From the NCBI GenBank assembly GCA_013398955.1, contig VWPU01011588.1:186001-250000 (forward strand): 64,000 nt of DNA. Direction: 5' to 3'. Shown here in pieces: positions 22,352 to 36,430 of the stretch. Positions within the stretch are counted from its first letter, which is position 1; every line of letters begins with the position of its first letter. The DNA is from Callaeas wilsoni. Lineage: Eukaryota > Chordata > Aves > Passeriformes > Callaeidae. The notes beneath the pieces are model-generated. The model was not told the origin of the DNA. It saw only the letters and a program-made list of their open reading frames with translations, and made no database searches. Position numbers and translations under genes: made by a program.

Positions 22352-24062
22352 ATTTCTCCACAAATCACTATTACCATCAATACTTTTTTTTAAATTAAAA
22401 GCTCTATTGTGGCTCATCAGTTACTAGTGCTATTTGACCTTATGTTTGACACAGAAAGTGGTCCAATGATCATCATACTTTATTTGCTACACGGGGAATT
22501 GCTGTGCACAAGACCATGACTCCCAGTAGCAGTATATTTTGTTAAGTGATTTTAGTTGAGCAAAACAGAATATTCTCCAGTAATGTCTGCTCAGACTTCT
22601 GGCATCAGGGCAGAACCAGGGCCATTTTTTTTTTTTTTAACAGGCTCAATAACATTATAATGAGATTCATGGACAGTGTTGCCATATGTCCTACAGAAGC
22701 TAGACTATGATTCACTGCAAAACCTACAAAAATGTCAAAGCAATTTTCTGGAGCTCACTTGCTTTTCCCAGAAGACTGAGAACCTGTTCTATATAGGTTC
22801 TTTACATCACTTCACGAATCTGAAAATTTTCCAGTGGTGTATTTTTCTCCATGGCTAATATCTGTCTCATAGCATTTCTTCCTTATGTCTCTTCTCTAGG
22901 AGAAAGGAAACAGTGTGGTCAGTGGACTGTTTCTGGGAGGCTGACTTTTTTTACTGTTAGTCTAAAGTATCTGTATCCTGTTTCATGTTTTTGCTTTACT
23001 CAAGGCAAGGACACAATTATCCTTGCAGGTAACATTAAAAAGTAGTGGTATGTTTTAGTTGATATGGGAGATTGTCTACAGTGTTAGAAAGTATTCCGAG
23101 GAAGGAGTCTCCATATTTATAGATGTACTGTATTATTTCAATTTACCTGACAACCCATGACTGTTGGTTATGTCGTAACTTAAAGCAATCTTGGAGTTGT
23201 AAGTTATCCTTTAAAGGTCAAGGGCTCAGATCATTAAATACTCTGATTTTTATTTTTTATTTTGTCGGTGAATTGATTTGTTTGATGTTAATTATGGCAA
23301 GTATGAAATTTTAGGTGAAAAAAAGACAAAGAATTCACTCAAAGTTTATGCTCTCATTTAAACACTAGTGTTGGCTCCTGAAGCACATTGGTCACTTTCC
23401 CTGACTCTGCCAGTGCTACAGTCAGTTCCAAAGTGCTGTCTACTCAGTGTAGGCAGAATTAGTGCAGCGTTGATAACTTTCTTGGAAAACAAACAAAAAA
23501 ATATTACAAATAGAAGTTTAGTTTGCTCTTACTTCTAATCTTGCAAGTCCTGCCATCACTAAGTTATATATGATTTGCGTTAAGTGATATTCGTCATTAA
23601 ACCAAGAGCCAAGACAGGAATGGGAAATGTAATGTTCAAATAAGGATGAAAAAAAAGGGAAAAACATCACTGTTCATGTCATTCCTGTTTATTGACTCCT
23701 ACTTTCATTTGCCCCATAAAACTAAAGCAAAACTTATGGACAAATCTAAACTTTTAAAGTATTAAACTCTGTGAGTTACTGTTCTTAATTTCAACTGAGA
23801 TCATATATGGGAATTTTAAAAATTGCTTTAACACTCTGCTAGACTCTAAATGTCAGAATGAACTGTGTTCTCAGATGATTTATAGAGGAATGTTTCAGAC
23901 AGCACAATTAACCAGATTTTCTTAAGATTCGTATCCAAGCCCCCTACGTCCTCACAAAGGCAAACTTTCTTTAGGACCAATCATTCAAAGTAACATAACT
24001 GTGAATGTCTCTCTGCAAGTCCAAGATATTCAGAAGGGTCTCAGTGACACCAGGGAATTAAC

Positions 24063-24164
24063 TTCGTCCAAAAATATGTTGCTGTGCTAAATCATATGCT
24101 AGATGATTTCTCTCCAAGACACTACCCAGAGCCGTCAAAAAGAAGTAATCAAGTCTAAATGGAG
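24063..24164 (-). CDS. Candidate internal coding exon
   Basis: The minus-strand acceptor CTGGTGTTTCAG is followed by 102 open bases and the donor CGAA/GTTAAT. The 33-codon peptide contains LTALGSVLERNHLAYDLAQQ, which looks like a leucine- and alanine-rich helix. It is phase 1 to phase 1 and matches the next candidate at 21838-21899. The donor is non-consensus after GT, and 33 stop-free codons are not rare by chance. Confidence 0.22.
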
Positions 24165-27100
24165 CTGAAACACCAGAAACTCAAGAATACTTTATAAGGC
24201 CATCATATAGTAGTGAAACTATGAGGAAATGTGAGGAAATAAAATTCTAAATCTGTTTGGAATCACTCCACTAATTAAAATACATTACAACTTCAATACC
24301 TAAGTCCCCTTTGTTCCTAGTGGTATATTGATCAGGAACTTATGAAGGGTCTCTCAGATTAAAATCATTACAACTGTATAAAGTATTTGCTTCAGCTCTT
24401 GCTTCGGTACAGTATTATTTTTGTCTTTTTCTTGGTTAGATTTTATCTTTGCTTTCTACAGAGCAGTTTTGCAGAGCCAGAATTAGGTTAAACCCCATTA
24501 ATGATGATGTATCTAGAGCAGTTAACCAGTTGGAATGCGTTCCGTGTTGGAACGCTCTGTATTTTACAATAGTTAAGAACTGGCATGCAAGGAATTATTC
24601 TCCATGGAACTGAGATTCTCTTGGCAGCTTGCCCAGGTACTCCAGCACCTCACTGCAGAAAGAAGACATCTCAGCTTTACATGGATGTTTCCTGTACATT
24701 GTGGGCATGAACACACTGCCTAGAATGGCACTGTATGCATGTATATTATTTTTGAGGGTTTTTTAAAGATATTTCTAGTACTAGCTAACCTATCACACTC
24801 CCAGGAGAGAAATGCTTTTCTCTTATTCAGTTATCTTGAAAGCACTCTTAATTCAAACTACCTTCGAGGTAATATGCATCAAATAATAATTAAGATCACA
24901 ATAGCTGAGTAGACAAACTTGCTATAAACATTTATAAGGGTCAGAGGTGGTGGAATGAAAATTCTGACTCCTTTAACCATGTGACTTCACGAAGTCTTTT
25001 CTACTTCCATTTCATCAAGGATTCTTTCTTTCTGCAGACGTTAGATCTCTGATTGTGCCCAATAAGGAACTTCTTGAAGCAGGCCAACCCTAAATTTAAA
25101 AAACCCCCAACTTTGTGTTTGTACAACAAGATCTCATTCTTGAAATCCCTTCAGGTAAGTTTAGTCTTTCTCCATGAAACTTTTAAATTTCTTTCTTATT
25201 CACAAGACAGTTTTGTCATTCCTCTCAATTAGTGTCAGTTCTTACCCTCATACGCTTCAGTATTTTTCTAAAGCCAGATATCATTTCCTGTGTGTGACTG
25301 ATGAATTAACAGCCTTTTGTCTCAGAAGGGATCAATTCCCTTCTTTGATAAGTCAAGATGTATCTTTCAGTGTGAAGTGTCTTTTCTGCTGAATCTTATA
25401 TTTTATAGTAATCTGTACTTTAATGAGAATACTTGACACAGAAATCTAAATGGGTGAATGGATGTAGCTCATTAATCAATTTTAATTAAAAAAAGGCATT
25501 ATGGTAGGTAGCCTGTTCAGAATGATGGTGGACTTGAGGTGATTAATCTGGAAAATTTTCTTCTAAAGGTATTATAAAAGGCCTTTAATCTCTTTGTGCC
25601 AGTCCCTCTTTCCACCTACACTGACTAGTACTGTGCTTCTGAAAAGAACATCTGGAATTCTACAGAAAAAGCCCTAAATAAGAGATACCTGGAGATCTGG
25701 AGGAATGGGCTTTTTGGAGGGAAAGGAACCTTAGGTAAAAAGGGCCTCTCTCTATGAGCAAGGGCTTTGTCTAAGGGTTCTGTCTTGCTTTCTACTTCTC
25801 TATGAGGGGATTCTGCACGGAATTTTAAGAGTTTGAACAGCTAGATCATAATGGAAAGAGCATTGATACCACACTATTAGTTCAATTGGTACAGAAGGGA
25901 GAATAATTTTCCTTATCCTTGTCTTCATCTGTAGAAACAGATGCAAAGTCATATAAACCCACTCACAAGTTATTATTTGGAAACAGGTACACTATTGTTG
26001 ATCAAGCTCATTTTAAAGAAGCCAGCAAAGAGAGCTTCCATTTGTTTACAACTGAGGGAATTTATGGGTGGGTCCAGTATTCACATATTCACCAGGATAA
26101 GGCTCTCACACTCTGTAACTGGATACTTACAACTCAAGTGTAAATATATGAGTATACTTGACAAACTGTTTGATGTCTTGACTGGTATTTTGAATTTTCT
26201 CTTTTCCTCATTTCTCATGCATGACTGGTTGTAAACCCCGATTTTATACATTGTTGGTTAGGTTGTTTGGGTTTTTTTGTGAGATTCACTTCCTCACTAA
26301 CTTAAGAAGTTGCCATAGTTAAATTGCTTTTTGTTCAGAATTCTCATATGAGGCCAGGTGCTTGAAAAATAAGCCTCCTACAAAGGATTTAGTTTAATTA
26401 ACAGAGTCAGATATGAGAACACTGGGGAGACGAAGCCCACTGGTTAGACTGGTGCAGACAGCAGCCTGCTGGTTTTCCAGAAGTCATCTGTGTCCTGAAG
26501 AAGTTTATGTCCTGATGAAAAATGACTTTGGAAAGGGATGCTTGGATTTCAGTTTGCTGTTTTATATGGTAAGAAAATAGATTCTGGTTTTAAAATATAT
26601 TGAAAGCAACTGATCCATGCTATGGGTAAAAAAATCAGTTTGACTTTCCTTGGCACTTGGAGAGGATAGCTCTTAAAATACTTTAACAATTATCAGGAAA
26701 TTGTGCAATTGAAATCTATTTTTAAATCAATACCAATATGTACTTCTATGTTTGATGTTTCTGTAAAAGTATATCAAGAATTATTTTACATTTTATTGGT
26801 TTTATTTCCTTAGGCAGACGGAAGCAGCTTGAGATTTTTGTACATTTCTGTAGAGTCAAGCCCTCTGCTTCTGTTTCGTTAGTGTATAATTTCCACTTGG
26901 GAAAAATGATCCGTTTTCTTTAATCAGTTTAGATGTATTTTATTCCTTTGCCTAGCCTGCCTTGGTATGTGTACTTCCTTGGTACATATGTCTTAAATAC
27001 TTTTCTGTTTGCTTTTCTCTTACTTGGTATTAAATACTGAATATTTCATTCTACTGTTTTCTTTTCCACTTTACTCTGTGAGCAGACAGCAAGCTGGAAT

Positions 27101-27316
27101 GATTTAAAGTGGACCATGACTTGTGCTGGGATAGCAGCCTAAGGAAAGGGAAGCTGCATTCAAGGAAAATTCTCTTTCTTTTACTGATGGAGGCACATCT
27201 TGTTGGGGCTATCCAGCTGTGGTCATTCAAGTTAATGAAACATTAAGTTGTGTTTGAGTAACTTGGTCTCTGGAAAATCAGATGAATAAAGCTCTGGCAT
27301 TTGTTCTCTTACTAAG

Positions 27317-27906
27317 TGTGAGGGGTTGATTTTGTCAGGGTGCTGGGCGTCCACCAAGCCACTCTATCACTTCCGCTTCTCCTGTGGGCAGGAGAGAGAA
27401 AATAAGATAGAAAACAACTTGTAGGTCAAGAAGGGCAGTTTACTAGAGCAAAAATGGAAGTTTGCACACGCACATGCAAGGACAAAAAAGTAGAATTTAT
27501 TGTCTACTTCCCACCCACAAGCAATGCCCAGCCACCTCCCAGGAAGCAGGACTTCAGCATACCTAGCAACTACTCTGGAAGGCAAATATAAACAATGAAT
27601 GCCCCCACTTCTTCCTCCCTTTTTAGCTTTCATATCTGAGCAGACATCATATGGTATGGAATATCACTTTGGTCAATTTGGGTCAGCTGTTCTGGTTGTG
27701 ATCCCTCCCAAGATTTTGCCCACCCCCAGTCTGCTGATGGGTGGGTGGAATGTTGGAGAGCAAGCACTGATGCTGTGCCAGCTCTGCTCAGCAGAGAAGC
27801 CAAAACACTGGTGTGCTATCAATGCTGTTATAGCCAGCAATGCATAGCACGGCACTGTGAGGGCTGCTGGGGGGAAAATAACTCTGTCTCAGACACACCC
27901 AGTACA
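27317..27906 (-). mobile_element. Solo LTR of an avian ERVL-type endogenous retrovirus
   Basis: On the minus strand it starts TGTACTGGGTGTGTCTGAG and ends CAACCCCTCACA. It has the family landmarks CCAAAGTGATATTCCATACC, TTTATATTTG as a TATA-like box, AATAAA at 27501-27496 and a C-rich 3' end. It shares the CCATACC core with the LTR at 9549 but is a different subfamily. The flanking pentamers CTAAG and CCAGG differ at two positions, so a target duplication is only possible, not shown. No internal genes remain. Confidence 0.87.
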
Positions 27907-30067
27907 CCAGGGTAGACAAACTCTGTCCCTGTCCCACTCATGGACAAGGCTGGCCAGCTGCTCACTCTTACACTCAGTCATCAGCCCTAGCATTGCTGAG
28001 ATTCTTTTGGCAGGGCAGGATCTCCATCACTTCTGGCTGAAAGTGGTGTTCCTGACTTTTGAAACCTTTTACCTTTCAGCTTTGGAAGGAAAGGATTTTT
28101 CTTGCTCTGATAGTGCAATATTACATTATACTTTTGTCTGACTTACTTGCATAATGATTTTTTAAAAAGAAATTCCATATTTGTTGAAGCCTTTTAATAA
28201 TTTAACATAGTACATATGATTTTCTAAATTCACATCATTAATTTGTATTCTGTTATTAATTGTTTGGTGAATAAACTTGTAAAATATTGTCATGTAATTG
28301 ATACATGCATATACTTTTCATTTTGAAACCATTCCCTGTCTTGATTTGTCAGTAGAGGACTTATTCCCTATGCAGCCATGAAATGCGTGTTGCCAAGGTT
28401 ATTCTTTCCACTTGAAAATACCAAGTTTTGATACAGTTGCTGGAGCTAGGAGACTTCTTAATTTTCTTCATCAGTGCTCTTTATGTCCCCCATCATAATC
28501 ATAATCTGTTTATCTAAGGGCTAATTGGTTTTCACTTTTTTGGCAGCAATGTATGCATTCAACACATAGACCATTTTCTACATAAATTGCTTTAGCAATA
28601 TTGTATATTGCTGAGTTACACCAGTATATTCTTAAACTCTACATGCCTAGGCAATTGAAACTCTGAGGAAGACAAATATATACTTTGTCTAGACATTCTT
28701 TATACTTGGAAACTGCAATTGGTAACTCTGCTAGATTTCATTTCTGTCTCTGTGTATTTGTTGTATATCGGATGGCATATGCATTCACACACAGAGATCT
28801 ATAAACTGAGAGGCACAGCTTTTACCACTATTAAGTTAAAGTCTTAAAGCAGAGGAATCCTGAAGACTAGGACAAAGGATTTTTCTGAATTTGTAGATGG
28901 AAGATGAAAAACAGTGAAACTGTTACTTGTTCAACAGTTCACCACAAACACACCAGCTTCCTTTGGATGCATCCTTGGAGCTATATAGGAGACAACAGGA
29001 ACAGACAAGAGAAATGGTCCTTACACTGTAGTGAGGAATTGTAGTCGGAACAAAAGAATCAAGAAGGGGGAGTAAAAAGACTCTTCTGTATTCTGAGTTT
29101 TCTACCAGAATTTGAATTCTCTTGGGAGAAAAGACAGGAAATTACAGTTTGAACTTCCTCAAGCGTTCCGGGAATTGCCAGGAAAAGAGTTATTGAAGGT
29201 GAGAGGAAATGTCATCGTAGATAGAAATCTTCATCACAGATAGCATCAAATATGTATCGCAAACAGGCAATTGTATCAAAACAAGAAAACCTGGATTCAA
29301 AAAAAGTGGAAAAAAGAAGAAAAAAAACCCTGAAAGATCAGAAAAGAAAGGATTCATGCTGGCGATGGAACTTTCTTTTCTGCTGCTGAACTGTATGCTT
29401 GTGAAGACATACTGTCTTTCCCTTCAACAAATGCACCTTCAAAAAATGCTGCACAAGTTCAAATGAGTATTTGTCTAATACACTGAAAGAAAAAGGCAAC
29501 ATGTCCAGCAGCAATGGTGTGTTCCTAACAGCACTTATAAGGTTATCAAAGCATTTTATTTTCATAGAATTCCTACAATGAAGCTAATGTTTTCCTGAGG
29601 GAAGGAACTTAAACTGGATGTTAGCCTTCTTGGCAGACACTCGTAAGACAAAGCCTGACCCAGGGTTACTGTGAAATCTCTGAAACTTCCTGTTGAGGAT
29701 ATTCTCCAAAGATGTGTGTGTATACTGCTAAAAGGATAACACACCTGTCTCAAGATTTAGGTGGAGTTGTATTGCACCATTTCTCAATAACAAAATGAAA
29801 TATATCACTAATGTACTAACAGCCAAAGAAGAATAAAATAAATTTGCATGGCAAGGTAGGTAGCAGAATGTGAATTGTCTCCATGGCACCAAAGATTTAG
29901 GCTCAAAGGTCTGATTGATAGTCATATTTTATGGATTTAATTTCCAGCAAATAATTTTGCTTCTTGCGGTGGCTTTGTTTTCTGCCAGGTGGTAGCTTTC
30001 TTAGTACATTTGAAGAGTGAAAATAACTAAATAAGGTGTTTAGATAGAAATTAACAGTTTTATTAAA

Positions 30068-30366
30068 GAAAAAAAAAACCCAAACCAAATAAACAAAAAA
30101 ACCCCCAAAACAAACGAAAAAAGAAAAAAAAACCCTACTACATTAAAAAGAAAGAATAAATAATACAGGAAAAAAGGAGGAAAAAATAAATTTTAAAACT
30201 AAAAAAAAGTTTATTTGCTAATAGAATTAAAGTAGTGAAAGTGAATATAATCTGGTTTCATAAAATGAAAGAATCTGCAAAAATGATAAATAAAGCCTTT
30301 GTCTTGAATTCTGTTCAGCTATAATTGCCAGTGTAAAAAAAAAAAAAAAAAACCAAAAAAAAAAAA
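30068..30366. repeat. A-rich low-complexity region
   Basis: Long A-runs with CCC and CC interruptions occupy 30068-30140 and 30335-30366. No gene copy with a target duplication adjoins them, so they do not look like processed-pseudogene tails. Confidence 0.9.
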
Positions 30367-31511
30367 TAGGAGTATTAGCATGAGTCAAGGTTCTTACACA
30401 CATTATTCTGTTTCTGGAGTGTTTGTGAATATCAATCTGTTATTCCATAATTAAATATTTCTGTCTTTTTAATGCTCTATTACATTGCATTATTGTTTAA
30501 TTTAGTTACCTCTTTTAGACTGAATTATTTTTCCTCCAGTGATCAGTAAAAATATATCTGCATTATTCATGGATTTTATTATTTTTGAAAAAACTTCCTT
30601 GTGTTTAACTTTTATTTACACACAAAAACACTAAAGGTTTTGTCTGAGCTACAGAAATGAACTTTGAATCCCAGTTTTGTAAAGTTATGGCCTTACCAAC
30701 TTTAATCATATTTGTTAAATGATTGCAAAATCTTGTACAGCTCAAAATTATTTTGTTAAGATTTCTTCATCTTCCAATCATTTTCCTGTTATTTTCACAC
30801 CAGGAAAGGTACTTTTCATGAAAAACTGTGTTTACTTGTGGAGAGGAAGAAGTATTGCAACTTCCTGTTACTTGGTAAACATGGAAGGAAAACACGTTTG
30901 AAAGACTATTCTGGAAATTTAGCTTTCTTACTATTATAGGTGTTTTTTTCACAGCCATCACCATTGCTGTGGTCATGCCATACGAAATACTCCTTTTCTC
31001 CTGGATACACAAAGTTGTAAGTTCGGGAGATGGCAAATTCATTTTTATAACTATGACAGGTAATCCAGGTGTTTGCTGGAGGCAGTTAACTGGGTGGTGA
31101 TAGAGTCTGTTGCCAAATTGTGTCTTTTCCCAAGTGCTGCCAGGAAACTACTCCATGTCACTGTAGAAGGTCCATACTGTCTTTGCTCAGCTCATCAGTA
31201 AGGTCTCTCTCCTGACCCCAGTCACCCAAGGAGTGAAAATCTCCCCTTTTACTCCCAGGTAGCTTGGAAGCATTATACAATCCTGGTTCCTGTCTAGTGT
31301 ACAAAACTACTGGAAAGTAACATTCGTGTGTCAATTGCTAGATAAAAATCCTGTAGAAGGAACTATTTGAACTGTAAAGCAACAAGAGGTGCATGGAGGC
31401 CATGTGCTGAGCACCAAGGTTCATATCACAGTAGGTTTTGTCATCTCTGTCTCTTTACAAGAATTTAAACATATTGATAAACATATTGATTTAAACAAGC
31501 ACTAGCATTAC

Positions 31512-31617
31512 ATGTAAATTTCTTATGTTGGTTGTTCCTTGCTGAAATTTCTGGAATGGGCAAAATTTCCAGGAGTCTTGGTTTTACAATTTGCAAGTTA
31601 TCATGTGTGGTTTTCTT
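31512..31617 (-). CDS. Candidate internal coding exon
   Basis: The minus strand has a strong pyrimidine tract (CTTCTGTTTCTCACATTCAG), 35 open codons, then ACAT/GTAATG. The peptide includes DNLQIVKPRLLEILPIPEIS. T is only about 11% of first codon positions, which is coding-like. It is phase 0 to phase 1. The function is unknown. Confidence 0.22.
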
Positions 31618-34069
31618 CTGAATGTGAGAAACAGAAGATGGTAAAAATGGAAACACTTGTTAAAAAGCAGCCCTACTTTAAATTAGTGCCTCAAGGACCA
31701 CCTGCCAGAAGAGCTCTTATAAAATGTAAAGACTGGCTATAGTAATTTTTCCACTGTTTGGCTTGACACTAGTTTTCTGTTATGTTTAATGTTTTTCTCA
31801 GCTGTGAGATGAGGTAACTCCTCCTCACGTCCATGTTATCCATAGCACCTCAGGTTACATCTCGATGGTTCCTCTTGACAACATGCATCAACGCTTTGAT
31901 GATATAAACCTTCTCTGAAAGTGTTAGATCTTTCCTGCTGGATGACTATTCCTGGTGCACTATGCTGCTCATGCTCCACGTGTTAAATAACCTGTCACCT
32001 TTTGGTGCTGGTTATTCACAGCTGTATTGCTTAATTACAGTCTATGCTGCTATAGGTTCAAAGCTAAGAACAACAGAGAATAAATTATCTGATAGCAATT
32101 TTGGCCAGCTGATGGCCAAATGTGTAGCTAAATTAAATTTCTCCAACAAAAGCAAATAAGTAAACAAATAATCTAACAAAACATATCAAATGTAATAATG
32201 ATGTTACAATGGGAACTCAAATAGCTTCTGTGTTATAACCATGATGCCAGACTGGATCTCACTGATTATTCATTTATAAATCTTTCAACTATGGTATAGA
32301 AAAGCAAATACTACCACCCTCAATTCCTCTGACCCAGAAGAAGAATCCAGACCAGAAGTACCCAAGAACATGAGTGTATTTTCAACACAGTGCTTCATGG
32401 AAAAGAGCTTCAGTTTTCAGAGGAGTTCTTGACTTTATCTAGAATACTGGCATGGAATCTAGTGGAAGAAAAAAAACCCAACTTATTGTTTTCTAGTGTC
32501 TCCCTGTAAAAAAGGTTTTGTAACCCCACTCTGTCTATTAATTTGGAGAATAGCATAGTACTAGCCCATATAGCACTGCGTAGTTGCTGTTAAAAATGTT
32601 TATTGTTTAGAACAAGAAGTACCTTCTTACACATTTTAGTGTTGAGCATGATGCCCTATCAGAGATCTGGTACAATTCTTTTGTTTGGTTATTAGGCAGA
32701 TTTCTGGGCTGCCTTTCCAATCTACTCTTGAAGCACACTAGATATTTTCTGCAAACTAAATGCACCTTTAAATAACTTGAAGCATGAGACTATTGCGTAT
32801 CCTCACAGCTTGACTTGCAAGGAAACGGTAAAAAAAAGACTGACAATATGTTGCTGTGACAAAAAGGGCTCATTCAGATAATCCTGGTTTCCCTGGAAGA
32901 TCTACACCTGCATAATTCACAATAATTTATGGGAGTAGTGTCTAGGAAGATGCTAGGGGCTGAATTCTTTGCAGGAGTTTTATTCAGCACCCATAAATTA
33001 CACTATGCCTTTGTAGTATACTGCCTCCTTGATTATAAAAGCACACCTCTGGTTTCTCCCAAGAGAGATCCTCACGGTTCTCCATAAAGTTTCTCTGTCT
33101 GGTCCTGCTGAATTTTTTTCTCACCACTCCTCCTGCTGCTCTGTCCAACCCCTACCTCACATTCCTTCCCTTTCCATCAAGACAAAAAGGAGACAGTTAT
33201 TTTCCCATCTCTAATGAGCCCTGAGAAGAGTGATTATTGATCATAACTGGAGTGTCTGTTTGTTGGTTTTGTGGAGATGTGCTGACAGATGTTTAGATGA
33301 TTTTTCAGAAAAAGAGTACTCATTTTCATGTAGACATGTGTGATAATTTTGGCTATAACAGCTTCACGGTGTTCATGAGAATTTATAAGTTTTGCATCTG
33401 TTCCTCAAATCCTTCCTAGCCTCAGATGGCTTCCATACAAATGTTTGCCACTTCAAAGCTGAGCTCGTGCTTGGATGTATTTCCTGTTCAGGTCCTTAGT
33501 TAAGATACAGCAAAAGAGTCTAATAAATAAATGGAGCCAGGATGGGGAGTTTTAATCATTTATTGATTGTATGAAACTTGAGCCATTTTTCATTGCAATT
33601 CTGTGTGCATAAAGCTTTTGTTTAGCAGAGAAAGATACTCCTGACAGCAAAATCATTCATTGTTAACTAAACAGTACTTGCAAACTCTTTAAAATTTACT
33701 TGTTGGGGAATACTTTTTCATGAAATATTTCTTAATACGTGTGATTTTTCAACAGTCATTATTCTGGTTTTGTTGTTTGCCTTTTTAAAAAAATCATATT
33801 TATTTAATTACATTAAAGTAAAATTCATTTCATAAACTTAAAAACATATCATACTTTGGCTTCCGAAAAACAATATTATCTAAATATAATTATAAATTAT
33901 TGATATTCCAATGTGACCATTTGTATTATTTATTTGAAGATTGAATATCTTTTAAACTCAGTAGTATATTTTGTACAATGTCATTATCCACATTAAGTTT
34001 TAATATTTAACATGAAAATAAAATCTCAGTTGCTCTATAGGCACCTCTGAAATGAACAGTTTGCTTCAT

Positions 34070-34083
34070 GTTACCAAGGCAAC
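34070..34083. promoter_or_regulatory. X-box (RFX factor) consensus site
   Basis: GTTACCAAGGCAAC fits the RFX consensus GTNRCC-N(0-3)-RGYAAC at every position with a 2-base spacer. The surrounding 100 bases are unique and repeat-free. No promoter is visible nearby, so an enhancer role would be the guess. Confidence 0.4.
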
Positions 34084-36233
34084 AGATCTTTGAAAAGATA
34101 TAAGGCCACTTTGATGTCATTGTAAACCACTAAAGTGGAAATCTTTAGTGTTTGTCAGCCTCTTGAGAGTAAGCAGTTTGCTCTAATCAAAATGAATATA
34201 AAATTATTCTGAGCATGTAGAAATGCAGTATTCTTGAAGCAAGCATGCTCACTAGTAACCACACATCTTTTTTTTAACAATGATTCAGGACCAAAAGAAA
34301 TCTGATTACACTTTATTGAAAGATACATAGATATGTAACGCTGCATATTCCTGAGTAGTTTTGTTCCTGAAGATTTAAATTGGCACATGTATAACAAGTT
34401 GAAAACAATATATTATTAAAGTCAGCTGCATATTGGGAGTTGCTCCAGGGGATAAAACGTTTATTTTTGAAACTCACTAACAATAAAATGATTGGAACAT
34501 AGTGGGGAGGGGGGGAACCCCAAAGAATAACTCCTGCTGTTCAGGGCTACACTGTGAATTCAGAGAGCAAGCCAAATCCCTTTGTGTGAAATGGCCTCAT
34601 AGGCATTTCTGCTTAGGGAATGAAATGACTGACTAAGTCACAAAAATAGTAGAAAAGATGTACAGGGAAAAAAAAAAGTCTCATTTGAAATATGAAATCC
34701 CATCTCTGTGAATATGGAAGGTCAATTTCTGCTTATCTTTCCTTCAGGAGTTAAATGCAATAATAATAAATCCCAGACAAAGACAGATAGTGCTTTTCAA
34801 AATGATTCTCTGGCTCCGGGAGCTAGAAAGGAGTACTCATACACTTATGTTAAGTCAACATTTTGTCATTGGAAGTGTGGTCCATAGAAATTAAGGAAAA
34901 TGTGAAAAATTAGCATTATACTTTGACTTCTCATTGAGACCCAGAATCTTTTTGCTCTCAATGGAAACAGCTGGATTCATGATAAGGGAGTGAAGAGAAC
35001 AACAAAGTTGGAATGTACTTTTGGGGAATGGGTGAGGGAAAAAGAAAGTATGAGAAAGAACACGGAAACAATTTGCAAGGGAGAGCAGTGGAAACATGGA
35101 GGCTGTAAATGACATAGCCTGAAACCATCAGCTGCAGAAAGCTGGGAGACAGGGCACGCAGCCACAGATGAGATGCAAATAAGAACCAAGCAATATAGCA
35201 GTGAAGTCAATAAAAGATACTACCAAGAATTGGTGGGAGCGGAGAGCCCTTGCTTACCAAGAGAGTAAGGCTGATTGTATGTGGTTGGTTTTTTGTTGTC
35301 ACGTGCTCTCTTCACTTTCCGACCTCCTCTGCTAAATAAACACCTGATTACCTATGTTTGTTTAGCAGGCTGTAGGCTTTTGGTTAAGTAATGGTCCCTT
35401 CAGTACCACCAAGAATGGGGCCATTTTACATATTATTAGCCCAGTCTGACCTTACAGATATGTTAATTTCAGCACCAATACTGCTTAAATTCCTTAACTT
35501 TTTATGAAAACACTATTAAAAATATTTACTACTTCATTTACACATACTCCAAAAGCACAAGAATGTTATTGATATGCCCTCTTATGTTAAGGATAAATCA
35601 TTATATATGTATATATATATATCCTTTATATTCTTACGATTATTATAGCCTCCTGAAAAGTCTAAATAAATGACTTGTTAATATCTGATGAATTTCTTTT
35701 TGTCAGCTGGAATAGCTATCATTTTCTAAAGGTATAATATAAATAAGAAAGCCATGAACCTACAAAACAGATCTATAAATTTCATCTTAGCCATATACAA
35801 TTGCACCTGTATTCAGTATTTTTACAAGACAGAGAAAAAATCTACTGCCATTCTGCTCGGCACTGATAAAATAGCATTTTAAATACCATTTGTATGATAA
35901 GTCCAGTTCAGGAGGTACAAAAACCTATGCTAATACATATAGGAAAATCTGAGTTTTCTTGGCCAATAAAAAACAATGCTCCAAAGACATATATAAACAT
36001 TCTTTAAAGAAAAATTGGTAGTGAGAGATAAATAGCAAAGGAGAATAAATATTCTCTACGTCAATGGTGACATAAAAATAGGAAGGAACTGTTGATTTAA
36101 AAAGATCTTAAGCTGTAAATCAAAAGGATGTTCCAATTATGAAAGGAAAAACTTTGTAAGCTAGCTTTCCTACACACATAATGTGAGAAAATAGCAGATG
36201 AATTTTACAGTGCATCTTTGGTATTTTTCTTAC

Positions 36234-36314
36234 CTGGATTGTGTACAACTGAAAGAAATGCTCTTTGATCTGTGAAATCACTTTCAGCTTTTTATTCCTA
36301 TTTAATATAAGAAT
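36234..36314 (-). CDS. Candidate internal coding exon
   Basis: The minus-strand acceptor CACACTTTCCAATCAG is followed by 27 open codons and a near-perfect donor CAG/GTAAGA. The peptide contains KLKVISQIKEHFFQLYTIQ. It is phase 0 to phase 0 and fits a weaker candidate at 35760-35806. The CA microsatellite lies about 75 bp upstream in the presumed intron. The gene is unidentified. Confidence 0.22.
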
Positions 36315-36387
36315 CTGATTGGAAAGTGTGCCAGAGAATCGATTGGTGGTCAATACCAATCGTGTAAGAAATGCAGGCTTTATAAAT

Positions 36388-36388
<1 letters not shown>

Positions 36389-36426
<38 letters not shown>
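36389..36426. repeat. (CA)19 microsatellite
   Basis: Nineteen uninterrupted CA units are long enough to be polymorphic. The minus-strand MCVCVC... reading across it is an artefact. Confidence 0.99.

Positions 36427-36430
<4 letters not shown>

Larger units (their letters stand above)
20766..27316. other. Unique AT-rich sequence
   Basis: No known repeat family was seen. It holds a purine-rich run (22321-22351) and candidate minus-strand exons at 21838-21899 and 24063-24164. Confidence 0.4.

Noticed and set aside
24536..24556. GCGTTCC/GGAACGC inverted repeat as a regulatory hairpin
   Set aside because: A 7-bp stem is too short to stand out, and there is no supporting context.
25039..25093. 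Plus-strand terminal exon after a good pyrimidine tract
   Set aside because: The frame is only 17 codons long, has no partner exon in matching phase, and lies on the opposite strand to the other candidates.
30335..30366. Poly-A tail of a processed pseudogene
   Set aside because: No coding remnant lies upstream and no flanking target duplication is visible.
34977..35210. Small secreted protein on the minus strand (hydrophobic N-terminus then cysteines)
   Set aside because: The composition follows a T/C-rich tract and there is no second exon, conserved motif or Kozak context. Chance is the simpler reading.
36120..36425. Protein starting with a Cys-Val repeat
   Set aside because: The repeat is the (CA)n microsatellite read in frame. 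Only the downstream 36234-36314 part is considered.
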